Part shown: piece by piece, positions 35,840-44,954 of the stretch | Position numbering within the stretch: position 1 is the first letter of the stretch | Layout of the letters: each line of letters begins with the position of its first letter | Source of the DNA: VGWB01 sp964480945 | GTDB lineage: Bacteria > Bacteroidota > Ignavibacteria > UBA10030 | DNA: 64,000 bases | Direction: 5' to 3' | Assembly: GCA_964480945.1 (NCBI GenBank) | Contig: CAYZRX010000005.1 | Span: 1-64,000 of the forward strand | Position numbers and translations under genes: made by a program | The notes under the pieces: model-generated | The model's database searches: none | What the model saw: only the letters and a program-made list of their open reading frames with translations | What the model was told of the DNA's origin: nothing

Positions 35840-38353
35840 ATGCGTTACGGACACTTCGACGATAAGAAGCGCGAGTATGTCACTACCAGGCCGGACACGC
35901 CGCTTCCCTGGATCAACTACCTGGGTTGCGAGGCGTATTTCGGAATCATCTCGAACACGGCTGGAGGTTACTCCTTCTATCGTGATGCACGGCTGCGCCG
36001 CCTGACGCGCTATCGCTACAACAACGTTCCCTTTGATCTTGGCGGACGTTACATCTACCTGCGTGACAACGAGGACGGTCAATTCTGGTCTCCTTCATGG
36101 CAGCCAACCCGGCACGACGTCGAAGCCTACGCCTGCCGGCACGGCATGGGTTACAGCATTATCGGTTCAACCTTCAAGCGCATCAACGCCGAAACACTCT
36201 ACTTTGTCCCGCTTGGCGAGAACCTTGAGATCTGGCGACTGAGCGTTACGAATCTCCGGAAGAAACCGGCCCGGCTGTCCGTCTTCTCCAGCATCGAATT
36301 CTGTCTCTGGGATGCCCAGGATGATGCGACGAACTTCCAGCGCAATTTCAACACCGGCGAGGTCGAAATCGAAGGGGCCGTCCTTTATCACAAGACGGAA
36401 TACCGCGAGCGGCGGGATCACTTTGCCTACTTCGCCTGCTCGGAGAAACTGGCTGGCTTTGATACACAACGCGACGTCTTCTTGGGTCCCTACCGGAGCT
36501 GGGACAACCCGATCGCTGTGGAGCGGGGACGCTCATTCAATTCGGTCGCCCACGGCTGGGCGCCGATCGGATCGCATCACGTCAAACTCAATCTGAATGC
36601 CGGCGAGACACGACAGGTGATTTTCCTTCTGGGGTACCACGAGAATCCCGCAGATCAGAAGTTCGATATTGGCAAACGCCTCGCCGGATCGAGTCCTCCA
36701 TTCTCGCAGACTCTCAACAAGCTGTCAGCCAAACCGACGATCGCCAAGTATCTGAAACCGGCCGAGGTGGAGGCGGCTTTCGAGGCTCTCCACAAGTACT
36801 GGGAGCGATTGCTAGGCCTGTATCAGGTCAGGACGCCCGATCAACATACGAACCGGATGGTGAACATCTGGAATGCCTATCAATGCATGGCTACGTTCAA
36901 CATGTCGAGATCTGCGTCGTTCTATGAATCGGGGATTGGACGGGGTCTCGGATTCCGTGATTCGAACCAGGATCTCCTGGGATTCGTCCACATGGTGCCG
37001 GAGCGCGCCCGCGAGCGCATCCTCGACCTCGCGGCCACCCAGCTTGCAACCGGCGGCGCGTATCATCAATACCAGCCGCTCACCAAGCGGGGGAACGACG
37101 ACGTCGGCAGCAATTTCAATGACGACCCATTATGGTTGATCCTCGCGGTCGCTGCATATCTGAAGGAAACGGGGGACTGGTCCATTCTCGACGCACCGGT
37201 ACCTTACGATAACAAACCCGGAAGCGAGACGCCTCTCTACGAGCACCTCGAGCGCAGCCTACAATACACTCTCGACAGACTCGGCCCTCACGGCTTGCCC
37301 CTCATCGGCCGGGCCGATTGGAACGACTGCCTGAATCTCAACTGCTTTTCCGATACGCCGGGACAATCATTCCAGACAACCACGAACAAAGATGGCAAGG
37401 TTGCCGAGTCCGTCTTCATTGCCGGGTTGTTCGTTCTGGCCGCGAGGGAGCTGGCGGATATCGCCGAACGGTACCTCCCTATCAGAGGGGAAGGCTTGCA
37501 AGGCACTGATGCCGAAAGCTATCGCAAAGCGGCTGAGCGGATGCAGGAGACCGTGATCAAGCATGGCTGGGACGGGGCATGGTTCCTTCGGGCCTATGAC
37601 GATTCCGGGAGGAAGGTCGGCTCCAATGAGTGCCAAGAAGGAAAGATCTTCATCGAGCCGCAAGGCTTCTGCGTGATGGCTGGGATCGGTCTGAAGGACG
37701 GTCTGGCGCAGAAGGCGCTGGACTCCGTGAGCGAGATGCTCGCGACCCGACATGGCATCGTGCTCCAGCAACCGGCCTATTCAACGTACTACCTGCATCT
37801 GGGGGAGATTTCCTCGTATCCGCCCGGCTACAAAGAGAACGCCGGCGTCTTTTGCCACAACAACCCCTGGATCATGATCGCCGAAACCATGACGGGCAAC
37901 GGAGACCGGGCGTTTGACTACTATCTCCGCATCAATCCTTCCGCGCGGGAGAAGATCGGTCACCTCCATCGCTGCGAGCCGTACGTCTACGCGCAGATGA
38001 TCGCCGGAAGAGATGCGCCGACGCATGGCGAGGCCAAGAACTCCTGGCTTACCGGAACTGCGGCCTGGAACTACGTGGCGATTACCCAGTTTATCCTCGG
38101 CATCCGCCCCACCTACGAAGGCCTGATGGTCGCTCCGGTCATTCCGTCAAAGTGGGAAGGCTTTTCGGCAAGCCGACTCTTCCAGGGAGTGCGGTACAAT
38201 ATCAACGTGCGGCGAGCCCCGAAGAGCCCGGGACGGACGGGAAAGGGAAACCGCGTGCGGCTGACCGTTGATGGAAAGACGACAGACCGCAACATTATTC
38301 CGAAGCCTCCCGCAGGCGTCACCAAAGTCTCAGTTGAGGCGCTGTTGGAGTGA
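35840..38353 (+). CDS. GH94 cellobiose phosphorylase
   Basis: Cytoplasmic enzyme that splits cellobiose with phosphate into glucose-1-phosphate and glucose, saving one ATP. No signal peptide is present. The 837 residues show the family's N-terminal beta-sandwich (NYLGCEAYFGIISNTAGGYSFYRDARLRRLTRYRYNN, split over residues 26-62), the helical linker, the (alpha/alpha)6 barrel with catalytic D493 in RADWNDCLN (aligned from memory with D490 of the Cellulomonas gilvus enzyme), and the C-terminal GRDAPTHGEAKNSWLTGTAAW phosphate-site region, which I split here as GRDAPTHGEAKNS and WLTGTAAW. It follows the GH9 gene by 18 nt, so cellulose cutting and cellobiose use are probably co-expressed. Confidence 0.95.
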   Translation: MRYGHFDDKKREYVTTRPDTPLPWINYLGCEAYFGIISNTAGGYSFYRDARLRRLTRYRYNNVPFDLGGRYIYLRDNEDGQFWSPSWQPTRHDVEAYACRHGMGYSIIGSTFKRINAETLYFVPLGENLEIWRLSVTNLRKKPARLSVFSSIEFCLWDAQDDATNFQRNFNTGEVEIEGAVLYHKTEYRERRDHFAYFACSEKLAGFDTQRDVFLGPYRSWDNPIAVERGRSFNSVAHGWAPIGSHHVKLNLNAGETRQVIFLLGYHENPADQKFDIGKRLAGSSPPFSQTLNKLSAKPTIAKYLKPAEVEAAFEALHKYWERLLGLYQVRTPDQHTNRMVNIWNAYQCMATFNMSRSASFYESGIGRGLGFRDSNQDLLGFVHMVPERARERILDLAATQLATGGAYHQYQPLTKRGNDDVGSNFNDDPLWLILAVAAYLKETGDWSILDAPVPYDNKPGSETPLYEHLERSLQYTLDRLGPHGLPLIGRADWNDCLNLNCFSDTPGQSFQTTTNKDGKVAESVFIAGLFVLAARELADIAERYLPIRGEGLQGTDAESYRKAAERMQETVIKHGWDGAWFLRAYDDSGRKVGSNECQEGKIFIEPQGFCVMAGIGLKDGLAQKALDSVSEMLATRHGIVLQQPAYSTYYLHLGEISSYPPGYKENAGVFCHNNPWIMIAETMTGNGDRAFDYYLRINPSAREKIGHLHRCEPYVYAQMIAGRDAPTHGEAKNSWLTGTAAWNYVAITQFILGIRPTYEGLMVAPVIPSKWEGFSASRLFQGVRYNINVRRAPKSPGRTGKGNRVRLTVDGKTTDRNIIPKPPAGVTKVSVEALLE

Positions 38354-38429
38354 GGAGCTTCGGTGCGATCTGCATCGTCCGTGGAGGCTACGGGAGAAAT
38401 CGACCATAAATCATCTTCCGAAGGGTCAA

Positions 38430-40136
38430 ATGATGAAGATTCCAGTCTGCGTACTGCTCCTGCTTCTGGGGTCGTACGCTCATCTCGGTGCAACTGAGTT
38501 GATTGACCGTCCTACGAAAGGGCGGCAATACGAAACCCTCAGGTTTCGATTTGTGGAGAACCTGAACTTTGAAAATCCGTTCGACCTGGAGACGAATCAC
38601 GTGGAGTTGCTCATCCACCAGCCCGATTTTTCCATGCGAGTCCTCTCCTTTTTCTACGATGGCCTGAATACGGACAGCGTGCAGCAGTGGGAAGCGCGCT
38701 TCACGCCGAAGCAAGCCGGATTGTATCGCTTCATCGTGCGCATCAACGGGAAGATCCAATCACACTTCGATGTGCCCGTCGAGACCAACAAGGGAAAGAA
38801 CCAAGGAGGACTGAAGGTATCGAAGAAGCTTGGCGTGTTCGAATACGAGAGCGGAGAAGCGTTTCGGGGGATTGGTCTCAATGTCTGTTGGGCGCGAGAC
38901 TACGAATACTACTTCAAGAAGATGCAGGCGGCGGGCATGAATATCACCCGCATCTGGATGTGCCCCTGGCATCTATCCTTCGAGTGGCAAGAGACCGGCC
39001 TCGGCCGATACAATCTTGCATCAGCCCACCGGCTCGACACGATCCTCCAGTTGGCGGACAAGTATGGAATCTTTGTCATCCTGTGTCTGGATTATCATGG
39101 TGTGGCCCGCAAGGGTATGGGGTATTTCAGGGAGAATCGCTGGCCGGTCAGTCCTTACAACAAAGCCAACGGCGGCCCCTGTGCAGAAGCATCAGAGCTT
39201 TTCACCAACCCGGTGGCAAAGGAGTTTTTCAAGAAGAAGTACAAATACATCGTTTCCCGGTTCGGTCACAGCTCCCGCATTGCCGCGTGGGAGTTCTACA
39301 ACGAGACCGATCTGATGGCGGGAAACTCGATCGCGGAGAATCGTTGGCACATCGAGATGGCGGAGTACGTTCGCTCCATCGACGTCCACGAGCGCCTCGT
39401 CACAACCAGCTCAACCCGTTCGTTTCCGGAAAAGGTCGTGGATGCCTTCAAGTCGCCCGCGATGGACATCGTCATGTTTCATGAATACAATAAGCTGGAC
39501 ATGGCGCCGTACGTCATAGATTTGCACGAAGCAACAGTTGAATACTATCAGAAGCCCGTCGTTCTGGGCGAGTTCGGCATCGAGTACCGGGGTGCAGATC
39601 GCACGTTCAAGGCCGATTCACAGCATATTGGTCTGCACAATGGGATCTGGGCCGGTTGGTTCAGCGAGACCCCCGTCATCCCCCTCAGTTGGTGGTGGGA
39701 CAACTACATTGATCCGCTCAACCTCTGGTCGGAATTTGCGAACCTGTCACGCTTTGCGGCGGCGATGGACTTCAATGTGGCGCATCTTGCGTTCAAGAGT
39801 CTTCCGGCCGGGCCGTTGGAAACGAATCGCCGCCGGCAGGCGGAATCTCTCGTGCGCTGCATCTACAGTGGAGAAAACTCTGCCCTCTGGTTCAAGAATG
39901 AGGAGTATCAATGGTCGATCGTCGGTGAAGGCAAGGAGCCGAAGGAGATCGGTGCGTTCACTCAAGTCGTTCCCGATCTCGTGCCGGGCCGCTATTCGGT
40001 CGCCTGGTATAACCCTCAGACGGGGAAATTCTCTGAGAAGACGACTGAGGTCGAGGTCAAAGAAGACGGCGTACTCTCGTTCTTGGTCCCATCTTTTTCG
40101 AAGGATCTTTCTTGTTTGCTCACGAGGCAGCCGTAG
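38430..40136 (+). CDS. DUF5060/clan GH-A glycoside hydrolase
   Basis: A 568-residue secreted protein: signal peptide (MMKIPVCVLLLLLGSYA), a DUF5060-like beta-sandwich (about 25-115, RQYETLRFRF to FRFIV-type strands), a TIM barrel with acid/base E292 in EFYNETDL and nucleophile E381 in VLGEFGIEY, and a C-terminal beta-domain (about 480-568). The barrel contains NITRIWMCPWHLSFEW and SWWWDNYIDP, typical of GH5-like hydrolases acting on beta-linked glycans. Substrate is not assignable. GAAGGG sits just before the ATG at 38430; the longer frame reaching into GH94 lacks a signal peptide. It begins 76 nt after GH94 on the same strand. Confidence 0.8.
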   Translation: MMKIPVCVLLLLLGSYAHLGATELIDRPTKGRQYETLRFRFVENLNFENPFDLETNHVELLIHQPDFSMRVLSFFYDGLNTDSVQQWEARFTPKQAGLYRFIVRINGKIQSHFDVPVETNKGKNQGGLKVSKKLGVFEYESGEAFRGIGLNVCWARDYEYYFKKMQAAGMNITRIWMCPWHLSFEWQETGLGRYNLASAHRLDTILQLADKYGIFVILCLDYHGVARKGMGYFRENRWPVSPYNKANGGPCAEASELFTNPVAKEFFKKKYKYIVSRFGHSSRIAAWEFYNETDLMAGNSIAENRWHIEMAEYVRSIDVHERLVTTSSTRSFPEKVVDAFKSPAMDIVMFHEYNKLDMAPYVIDLHEATVEYYQKPVVLGEFGIEYRGADRTFKADSQHIGLHNGIWAGWFSETPVIPLSWWWDNYIDPLNLWSEFANLSRFAAAMDFNVAHLAFKSLPAGPLETNRRRQAESLVRCIYSGENSALWFKNEEYQWSIVGEGKEPKEIGAFTQVVPDLVPGRYSVAWYNPQTGKFSEKTTEVEVKEDGVLSFLVPSFSKDLSCLLTRQP

Positions 40137-40329
40137 TTCGGCAATCTCCTTGTCGAATTGATGAACAATCGTCGGAGATTAGCGTGAGTCGATTGCGCGT
40201 GTTACCCAAGTCACAAGATGCCAGAGCTCGCGTACCGAACATTCACGTGGCTCTCCCTCGACGACTGGGGACTCTGCCATCCACAGTGACGGGTCGGGAA
40301 TCCTCCAAATAAAGGAAGAGAGGGATAGA

Positions 40330-42573
40330 ATGCGATCCGCGACACGGATGTCTCTTTTGCTTGCAGCGCTCTTCGTATCGCACGCCGCGCTTTCGCAGAC
40401 CAACAGGATCAACTACAATGACCAGAAGCTCTTCCTGAGCGGCGCCAACTTAGCATGGCTCAGTTTTGCGAACGATCTCGGCCGCGGCTTCACGGACTCT
40501 GCGACGTTCGGAGATATCCTTCTTCAAATGCACGATCACGGCGGCAATGCACTCCGCTGGTGGCTGCACACGAACGGCACAGTGACGCCCGAGTTCAACG
40601 ATACGGGCCTCGTGATCGGCCCGGGGGCGACGACAATTCAAGATCTGAAGAAGGCTTTGGACATGGCCTGGGAGAGAGAGATCGGTGTCGATCTCTGTCT
40701 GTGGTCCTTCGATATGCTTCGATACCATGGGCCGGGCGCAATCGATAGCGCAGCCGTGAACCGCAACATGTTGATGCTCACCGACACCAATTACACCGGG
40801 GCGTATATCGACAACTGTCTCGTCCCGTTGGTCGATTCGCTGAAAGGTCATCCCGCGATCATCACGTGGGAAATATTCAATGAACCCGAAGGGATGAGCG
40901 ACGAATTCGGTTGGAGCGATATTCGACATGTTCCGATGTCTGCGATCCAACGGTTCGTCAACCTCTGTGCCGGCGCTATTCATCGGACAGATCCGACTGC
41001 GCTCGTAACGAGCGGCGCTTGGAGCTTTCTTGCTCTCAGCGATGCCGCCCCGCTTGCTTCACTTGCCAAGACCGGCTCAGAGCTTTCTCAGTTGAGCACC
41101 GCGGAGAAGGAGCGGATTACGGCTTGGTTCAATCGAAAGTACAGATTCTCCATGTCGACAGGCGATGTCATATCCTACCTGCAGAGAATAGCCGGCATCG
41201 CTGGCAAGAACTACTACTCCGATGCTGGCTTGATTGCTGCTGGTGGCGATCCCGACGGCATACTTGATTTCTATTCGGTGCACTACTATTATACCATCAA
41301 TCCTTCGAAGCCCACCTCCATCTCTCCCTTCAGCCATTCAGCGGCCGATTGGCAGCTCGACAAACCGATCGTCGTTGCAGAATTTGCCCTGAGTGATACC
41401 ACCCACGGCGTCTCGCGGGGCGGCCACTTCGAACAACTCTATCAGAACGGGTATGCCGGCGCGCTTGCGTGGTCATGGACGGATGCTGCTTTCTCCTCGC
41501 ACGACGATATGCTCGCAGCGATGCAGGACATGTGGGATAACCACGAAGCTGATGTTGATGTCAACGGCATTGGCGGCGACTGGCCGATGGTAAGCATTAC
41601 CAGTCCGAAGAGTGACTCGACATTTACCGCCGGTGTGCCGATCCAAATCGTCGCGCAGGCATCGGACAATGACGGCTCTGTCGCCGTGGTTGAGTTCTTT
41701 GCCAACGACACAGTGAAAATCGGTGAACAGACCACGACACCCGACTCCATCTACTCAGCCATCTGGGCCAGCGCCTCGCCGGGCATTTACACGCTTACGG
41801 CAGTTGCCACCGACAATGAGGGGCATCAACGGGCGTCCAACAGAGTGCAGATCACGGTTGGCACTCCGACGATGACGAGGCTTGAAGCGGAAGGGGCTCT
41901 TCGACAGGGGGACGTGTCGAATCTATTTATCCGAAGCTTGTCAGGAGCAAGCGGCGCTGCTTATGTCGACATTAAGACTAATGACCCTAACACGACAATT
42001 ACCTGGACGTTCACAAACGTGGCACCGGCTGGCACCTATTACATTGCTTTCGGCTTCAGATTAGAATACGATCACCCGAAAGCTCAGTTCATCAACGTCA
42101 ATGGCACCCGCGTTGCGACCGTGACATTCGATGGAAGTTCCTCCACGACATGGTATGAAACCGGGCTCGATGTCAACCTGGTTCAAGGACAGAATACCAT
42201 ACAAATGCAGTTGTCATGGGGTTGGATGGACCTCGACTACCTCGCTGTTCCAACCAATGTCCTCACATCAATCGAAGGATCTCTTGCCGAGCTACCGCGC
42301 ACCTTTTCTCTCGAGCAGAACTATCCTAACCCATTCAATCCATCGACGGCTATTCGTTACGAGTTGCCGGCTAAGAGCCTTGTAACGCTGAAAGTATTTG
42401 ACGTCTTGGGAAGAGAAGCGGCAACGCTCGTGAATGAACAGCAACCCCCAGGAACGCATACCGTGCGTTGGGATGCCTCCGTTTTCCCCAGCGGCGTGTA
42501 CTTTTACCGCCTCGAAGCCAGGAGCACGACGCAAAGCCATGCCAAGACAATGAAGATGGTCCTGCTGAAATGA
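40330..42573 (+). CDS. Multidomain clan GH-A hydrolase with Ig-like, CBM35-like and T9SS domains
   Basis: A 747-residue surface enzyme: signal peptide (to ALSQ), a TIM barrel with acid/base E185 in WEIFNEPEG and nucleophile E351 in IVVAEFALS (both glutamates of a retaining clan GH-A enzyme). An Ig-like domain follows (about 420-510, SPKSDSTFTAGVPIQIVAQA), then a CBM35-like domain (about 515-640, LEAEGALRQG to DLDYLAVP) and a T9SS sorting domain (NYPNPFNPSTAI to KMVLLK). The barrel type suggests a mannanase or glucanase. GAGGGATAGA precedes the ATG at 40330. It is the last gene of the plus-strand hydrolase block and meets the SDR gene tail to tail. Confidence 0.83.
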   Translation: MRSATRMSLLLAALFVSHAALSQTNRINYNDQKLFLSGANLAWLSFANDLGRGFTDSATFGDILLQMHDHGGNALRWWLHTNGTVTPEFNDTGLVIGPGATTIQDLKKALDMAWEREIGVDLCLWSFDMLRYHGPGAIDSAAVNRNMLMLTDTNYTGAYIDNCLVPLVDSLKGHPAIITWEIFNEPEGMSDEFGWSDIRHVPMSAIQRFVNLCAGAIHRTDPTALVTSGAWSFLALSDAAPLASLAKTGSELSQLSTAEKERITAWFNRKYRFSMSTGDVISYLQRIAGIAGKNYYSDAGLIAAGGDPDGILDFYSVHYYYTINPSKPTSISPFSHSAADWQLDKPIVVAEFALSDTTHGVSRGGHFEQLYQNGYAGALAWSWTDAAFSSHDDMLAAMQDMWDNHEADVDVNGIGGDWPMVSITSPKSDSTFTAGVPIQIVAQASDNDGSVAVVEFFANDTVKIGEQTTTPDSIYSAIWASASPGIYTLTAVATDNEGHQRASNRVQITVGTPTMTRLEAEGALRQGDVSNLFIRSLSGASGAAYVDIKTNDPNTTITWTFTNVAPAGTYYIAFGFRLEYDHPKAQFINVNGTRVATVTFDGSSSTTWYETGLDVNLVQGQNTIQMQLSWGWMDLDYLAVPTNVLTSIEGSLAELPRTFSLEQNYPNPFNPSTAIRYELPAKSLVTLKVFDVLGREAATLVNEQQPPGTHTVRWDASVFPSGVYFYRLEARSTTQSHAKTMKMVLLK

Positions 42574-42731
42574 CTGCTGAGATCTTGATGCTCACTCTGC
42601 ACCACCATCGGCGTTAGCCTCCGTGTCGTCCGATAATTCCTGCGTTGAAAACGACTCTGGGTTGAAGCGGCAGAAATGCAGTGCGGGATAATCTGTAAGA
42701 GGCTGAAGACGGAGGGGCTCAGTCGATTGCG

Positions 42732-43727
42732 CTACTCGCCAGGCGCCTGCTGGTACGAGCGGAGTAACCGATCCATCATTTCATCGGTTTCCTTCCGAAC
42801 GATTTTCCTCGCCGGATCCGCTTCAAACCAAGCCAACGTCCGCCTAATCCCCTGGGCAAACGGTATCGTTGCCTTGAAATCCGGGACGAACCTCTTAATC
42901 TTCGTATTGTCGAAAACGACGCTCACCGCCTTATCCCCGAGGAGAGTCCCTGCCAGTGACGGCTCGCAGCGTGCGATGAAGTCCGACGGAATGTGAACGA
43001 CATCCGCCTGACAGCCGGCAGCGTCGGCGACCGCTTGATAGATTTGATTCCAGGTGAGAATCTCGTCGGAAGTGATGTGAAACGCTTGGCCAATAGCCTG
43101 TTGATGGCCGAGGAGACCGACAAACCCTTTTGCGAAATCCTCTGCATGCGTCACGGTCCAGAGGGATGTGCCGTCCCCATGGACGATCACCTGTTTGCCC
43201 CGTTTCATCCGATCGATGATCGTATACTCCGTCCAACCCCCGATGGCGACAGGAATGACGGTATCGTAGGTCAGGGAGGGACGAACGATCGTGATCGGGA
43301 ATCCCTCCTCGCGATAGGCGCGGTTCAGCCGTTCTTCACAGGCGATCTTGTTGCGGGAATACTCCCAGAATGGATTCGAGAGGGGAGTCGATTCGGTAAC
43401 GATAGGATGGGATAACGGCTTCTGATACGCAGACGCAGAACTGATGAAAATGAATTGTTTTGTTTGATGACGGAAGAGATTGATATCCCGATCGATGTCT
43501 TGTTCCGTATACGCGATCCAGTCCACGACGGCATCCCAACGATGCTTGGCAAGATCGGTTTTCAGTTTCTCCGGATGCGTAATGTCTCCGCTGATGACGC
43601 TGGCTCCCGGAAGGTCAAGCGCCCGCGTTCCCCGATTCAGCAAATACAGATCAACCCCATGTTCGGCACAGAGCCTGCTCACAGATGCGCTGATGTTTCC
43701 GGTGCCACCGATGAATAATACTCTCAA
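42732..43727 (-). CDS. NAD(P)-dependent SDR epimerase/dehydratase
   Basis: A 331-residue extended short-chain dehydrogenase/reductase. The N-terminal FIGGTGNISA is the nucleotide-binding glycine loop, followed by GDITHP, VVDWIAYTEQD and ISSASAYQ. The catalytic pair YSRNK is present. The C-terminal part has WTVTHAEDFAKGF and an ITSDEILTWNQIYQ stretch typical of sugar-nucleotide epimerase/reductase relatives. Substrate is unknown. The start is TTG at 43727, supported by AAAGGAG 8 nt upstream. It follows the TIM-barrel isomerase-like gene by 41 nt, so the two likely act in one sugar-modifying pathway. Confidence 0.85.
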   Translation of the reverse strand: MRVLFIGGTGNISASVSRLCAEHGVDLYLLNRGTRALDLPGASVISGDITHPEKLKTDLAKHRWDAVVDWIAYTEQDIDRDINLFRHQTKQFIFISSASAYQKPLSHPIVTESTPLSNPFWEYSRNKIACEERLNRAYREEGFPITIVRPSLTYDTVIPVAIGGWTEYTIIDRMKRGKQVIVHGDGTSLWTVTHAEDFAKGFVGLLGHQQAIGQAFHITSDEILTWNQIYQAVADAAGCQADVVHIPSDFIARCEPSLAGTLLGDKAVSVVFDNTKIKRFVPDFKATIPFAQGIRRTLAWFEADPARKIVRKETDEMMDRLLRSYQQAPGE

Positions 43728-43768
43728 AATAGTTCTCCTTTCGGTAACTCATTTGTACTTCTATTTGT

Positions 43769-44644
43769 CTAGGCTCTCCCTTCTGCGAGCCCATTTCTCG
43801 TCAGATACGTATAGCTCCTGCCGATCCCGTCAAAGATGTCTTTTTCATACTCATCGAATTCGACGATCATCCATTGGATGCTCTTTCCTCCTGCTTTCAC
43901 AATTGGAGGAAAATCCAGGGTTCCTTCGCCTGCTGGGACCTGTTTGTACATCATATCGCCTTCGACAGCGGGACCATCTTTGATGTGCAAGAGTGGCGCA
44001 CGTTTGCTGAAATCGCCAACCACTTTCGCCGGGTCTCTTCCCGCGGTCTTCGCCCAGTACGTGTCGATCTCGAAGAACACATTTTTGTCAAGGTGTTCGA
44101 GAAGATAGTAGAAGGGAACAATCCCATCCGTTTCCTGAAAATCCCACCAGTGATTGTGGAGGCCAAAGGCGAGTCCGCGTGATTTCAAGAACGCCGACAC
44201 TTCGTCATACGTAGCTGCAGTGCGCTTGCTCGTTTCGCGATCCTTGTACTTGTCTCCCTGCGGCCATCCGGGATAAATCACTCGGCTGCAATTGAAAGCT
44301 TCCGCCAATTTGAGGACGCCATCGCGGTCATTTCCCACGGGCAGAGGAGTGTGCATACCAAAGACCTCCAGTCTGAGATCTTTGAATGCCTTTGCAGCCC
44401 GCTCCGTTGTGATCTTTTCCGACAGAGGATAGTACTCGATCCCCCAGAAACCGATATCGGCAATCTTCCGTAGTGTGCCTTCAAAATCCTCTTCAAGCGC
44501 CTTTCGGACAGTGTACAATTGAATTCCAATCTTTGCCTTATAGGATGAAATCGGGCTGAACTTGAAGCCCCCTGTTGCCAGTGAAAGAGTCCCTAGTCCC
44601 ATGAGCTTCAAAGCGATCCTCCTTGATTGATGAAGAGTTTCCAA
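43769..44644 (-). CDS. Xylose-isomerase-like TIM-barrel protein with Tat signal
   Basis: A 291-residue sugar phosphate isomerase/epimerase-family protein. The TIM barrel shows KIGIQLYTVRKAL, ADIGFWGIEYYPL, HNHWWDF, VFFEIDTYWAKTAG and LLHIKDGPAVEGD with the metal-binding Glu/Asp/His positions. The N-terminus contains SRRIALKLMGLGTLSLATGG, a good twin-arginine (Tat) signal, which places it in the periplasm. The start is TTG at 44644, supported by GAGGAG 6 nt upstream. Codons for the two arginines (AGG AGG) create a second Shine-Dalgarno-like site before an internal TTG/ATG (44611/44602) that would drop the Tat motif. Upstream lies a 40-codon decayed copy of its own N-terminal segment. Confidence 0.8.
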   Translation of the reverse strand: METLHQSRRIALKLMGLGTLSLATGGFKFSPISSYKAKIGIQLYTVRKALEEDFEGTLRKIADIGFWGIEYYPLSEKITTERAAKAFKDLRLEVFGMHTPLPVGNDRDGVLKLAEAFNCSRVIYPGWPQGDKYKDRETSKRTAATYDEVSAFLKSRGLAFGLHNHWWDFQETDGIVPFYYLLEHLDKNVFFEIDTYWAKTAGRDPAKVVGDFSKRAPLLHIKDGPAVEGDMMYKQVPAGEGTLDFPPIVKAGGKSIQWMIVEFDEYEKDIFDGIGRSYTYLTRNGLAEGRA

Positions 44645-44650
44645 GTTCTT

Positions 44651-44656
44651 CTCCTC
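44651..44656 (-). promoter_or_regulatory. Shine-Dalgarno GAGGAG fixing a TTG start
   Basis: GAGGAG lies 6 nt before TTG at 44644 and restores the full Tat signal. It decides between this start and the internal ones at 44611 and 44602. Confidence 0.6.
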
Positions 44657-44679
44657 ATTCCTCTGACTGTTTAGGCAGG

Positions 44680-44815
44680 CCCATTCCGGCATGACGTTCT
44701 CTGGCAGAGGATAATACTCGATTCCCACAAATCCAACGCCAGCGATTTTCTCGAAGTGTGTCTTCGGCAAAGTGGTCATGGAACGTCTCAACGAGTACAA
44801 GGGGATGTGTTCGTT
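44680..44815 (-). pseudogene. Decayed N-terminal fragment of a second TIM-barrel isomerase-like gene
   Basis: The frame upstream of the Tat-type gene encodes a 40-residue stretch alignable without gaps to residues 42-81 of that gene: 17 of 40 identical, including GFxGIEYYPLxE. It has no start codon of its own in this frame (a stop lies at 44843-44845) and lacks the rest of the barrel. It looks like the leftover of a tandem paralogue. Confidence 0.7.
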
Positions 44816-44851
44816 GGCATCGCTCGCCAGCCATGCTGCAATTTACGTGGT

Positions 44852-44954
44852 ACTCAGCAAGAAACGTACTGTAAAGTAACAAGCAGGCCGAAGGGACGCT
44901 CCTGAGGTCACGATTCCCACCTTTATCATTTTGATTATTGCTTATCAATATAAT
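44852..44954 (-). promoter_or_regulatory. 103-nt leader element, copy B (copy A at 28370-28472)
   Basis: Read on the minus strand it begins ATTATATTGATAAG and carries the core AATAATCAAAATGATAAA. A 28-codon frame (44929-44843) begins MIKV, ends VRFLLSTT, then TAA. Copy A begins MIKL and encodes VRFLLS at the same distance. Both flanks are conserved; the 50-nt centre is not. It lies about 40 nt upstream of the decayed TIM-barrel fragment. Confidence 0.55.
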
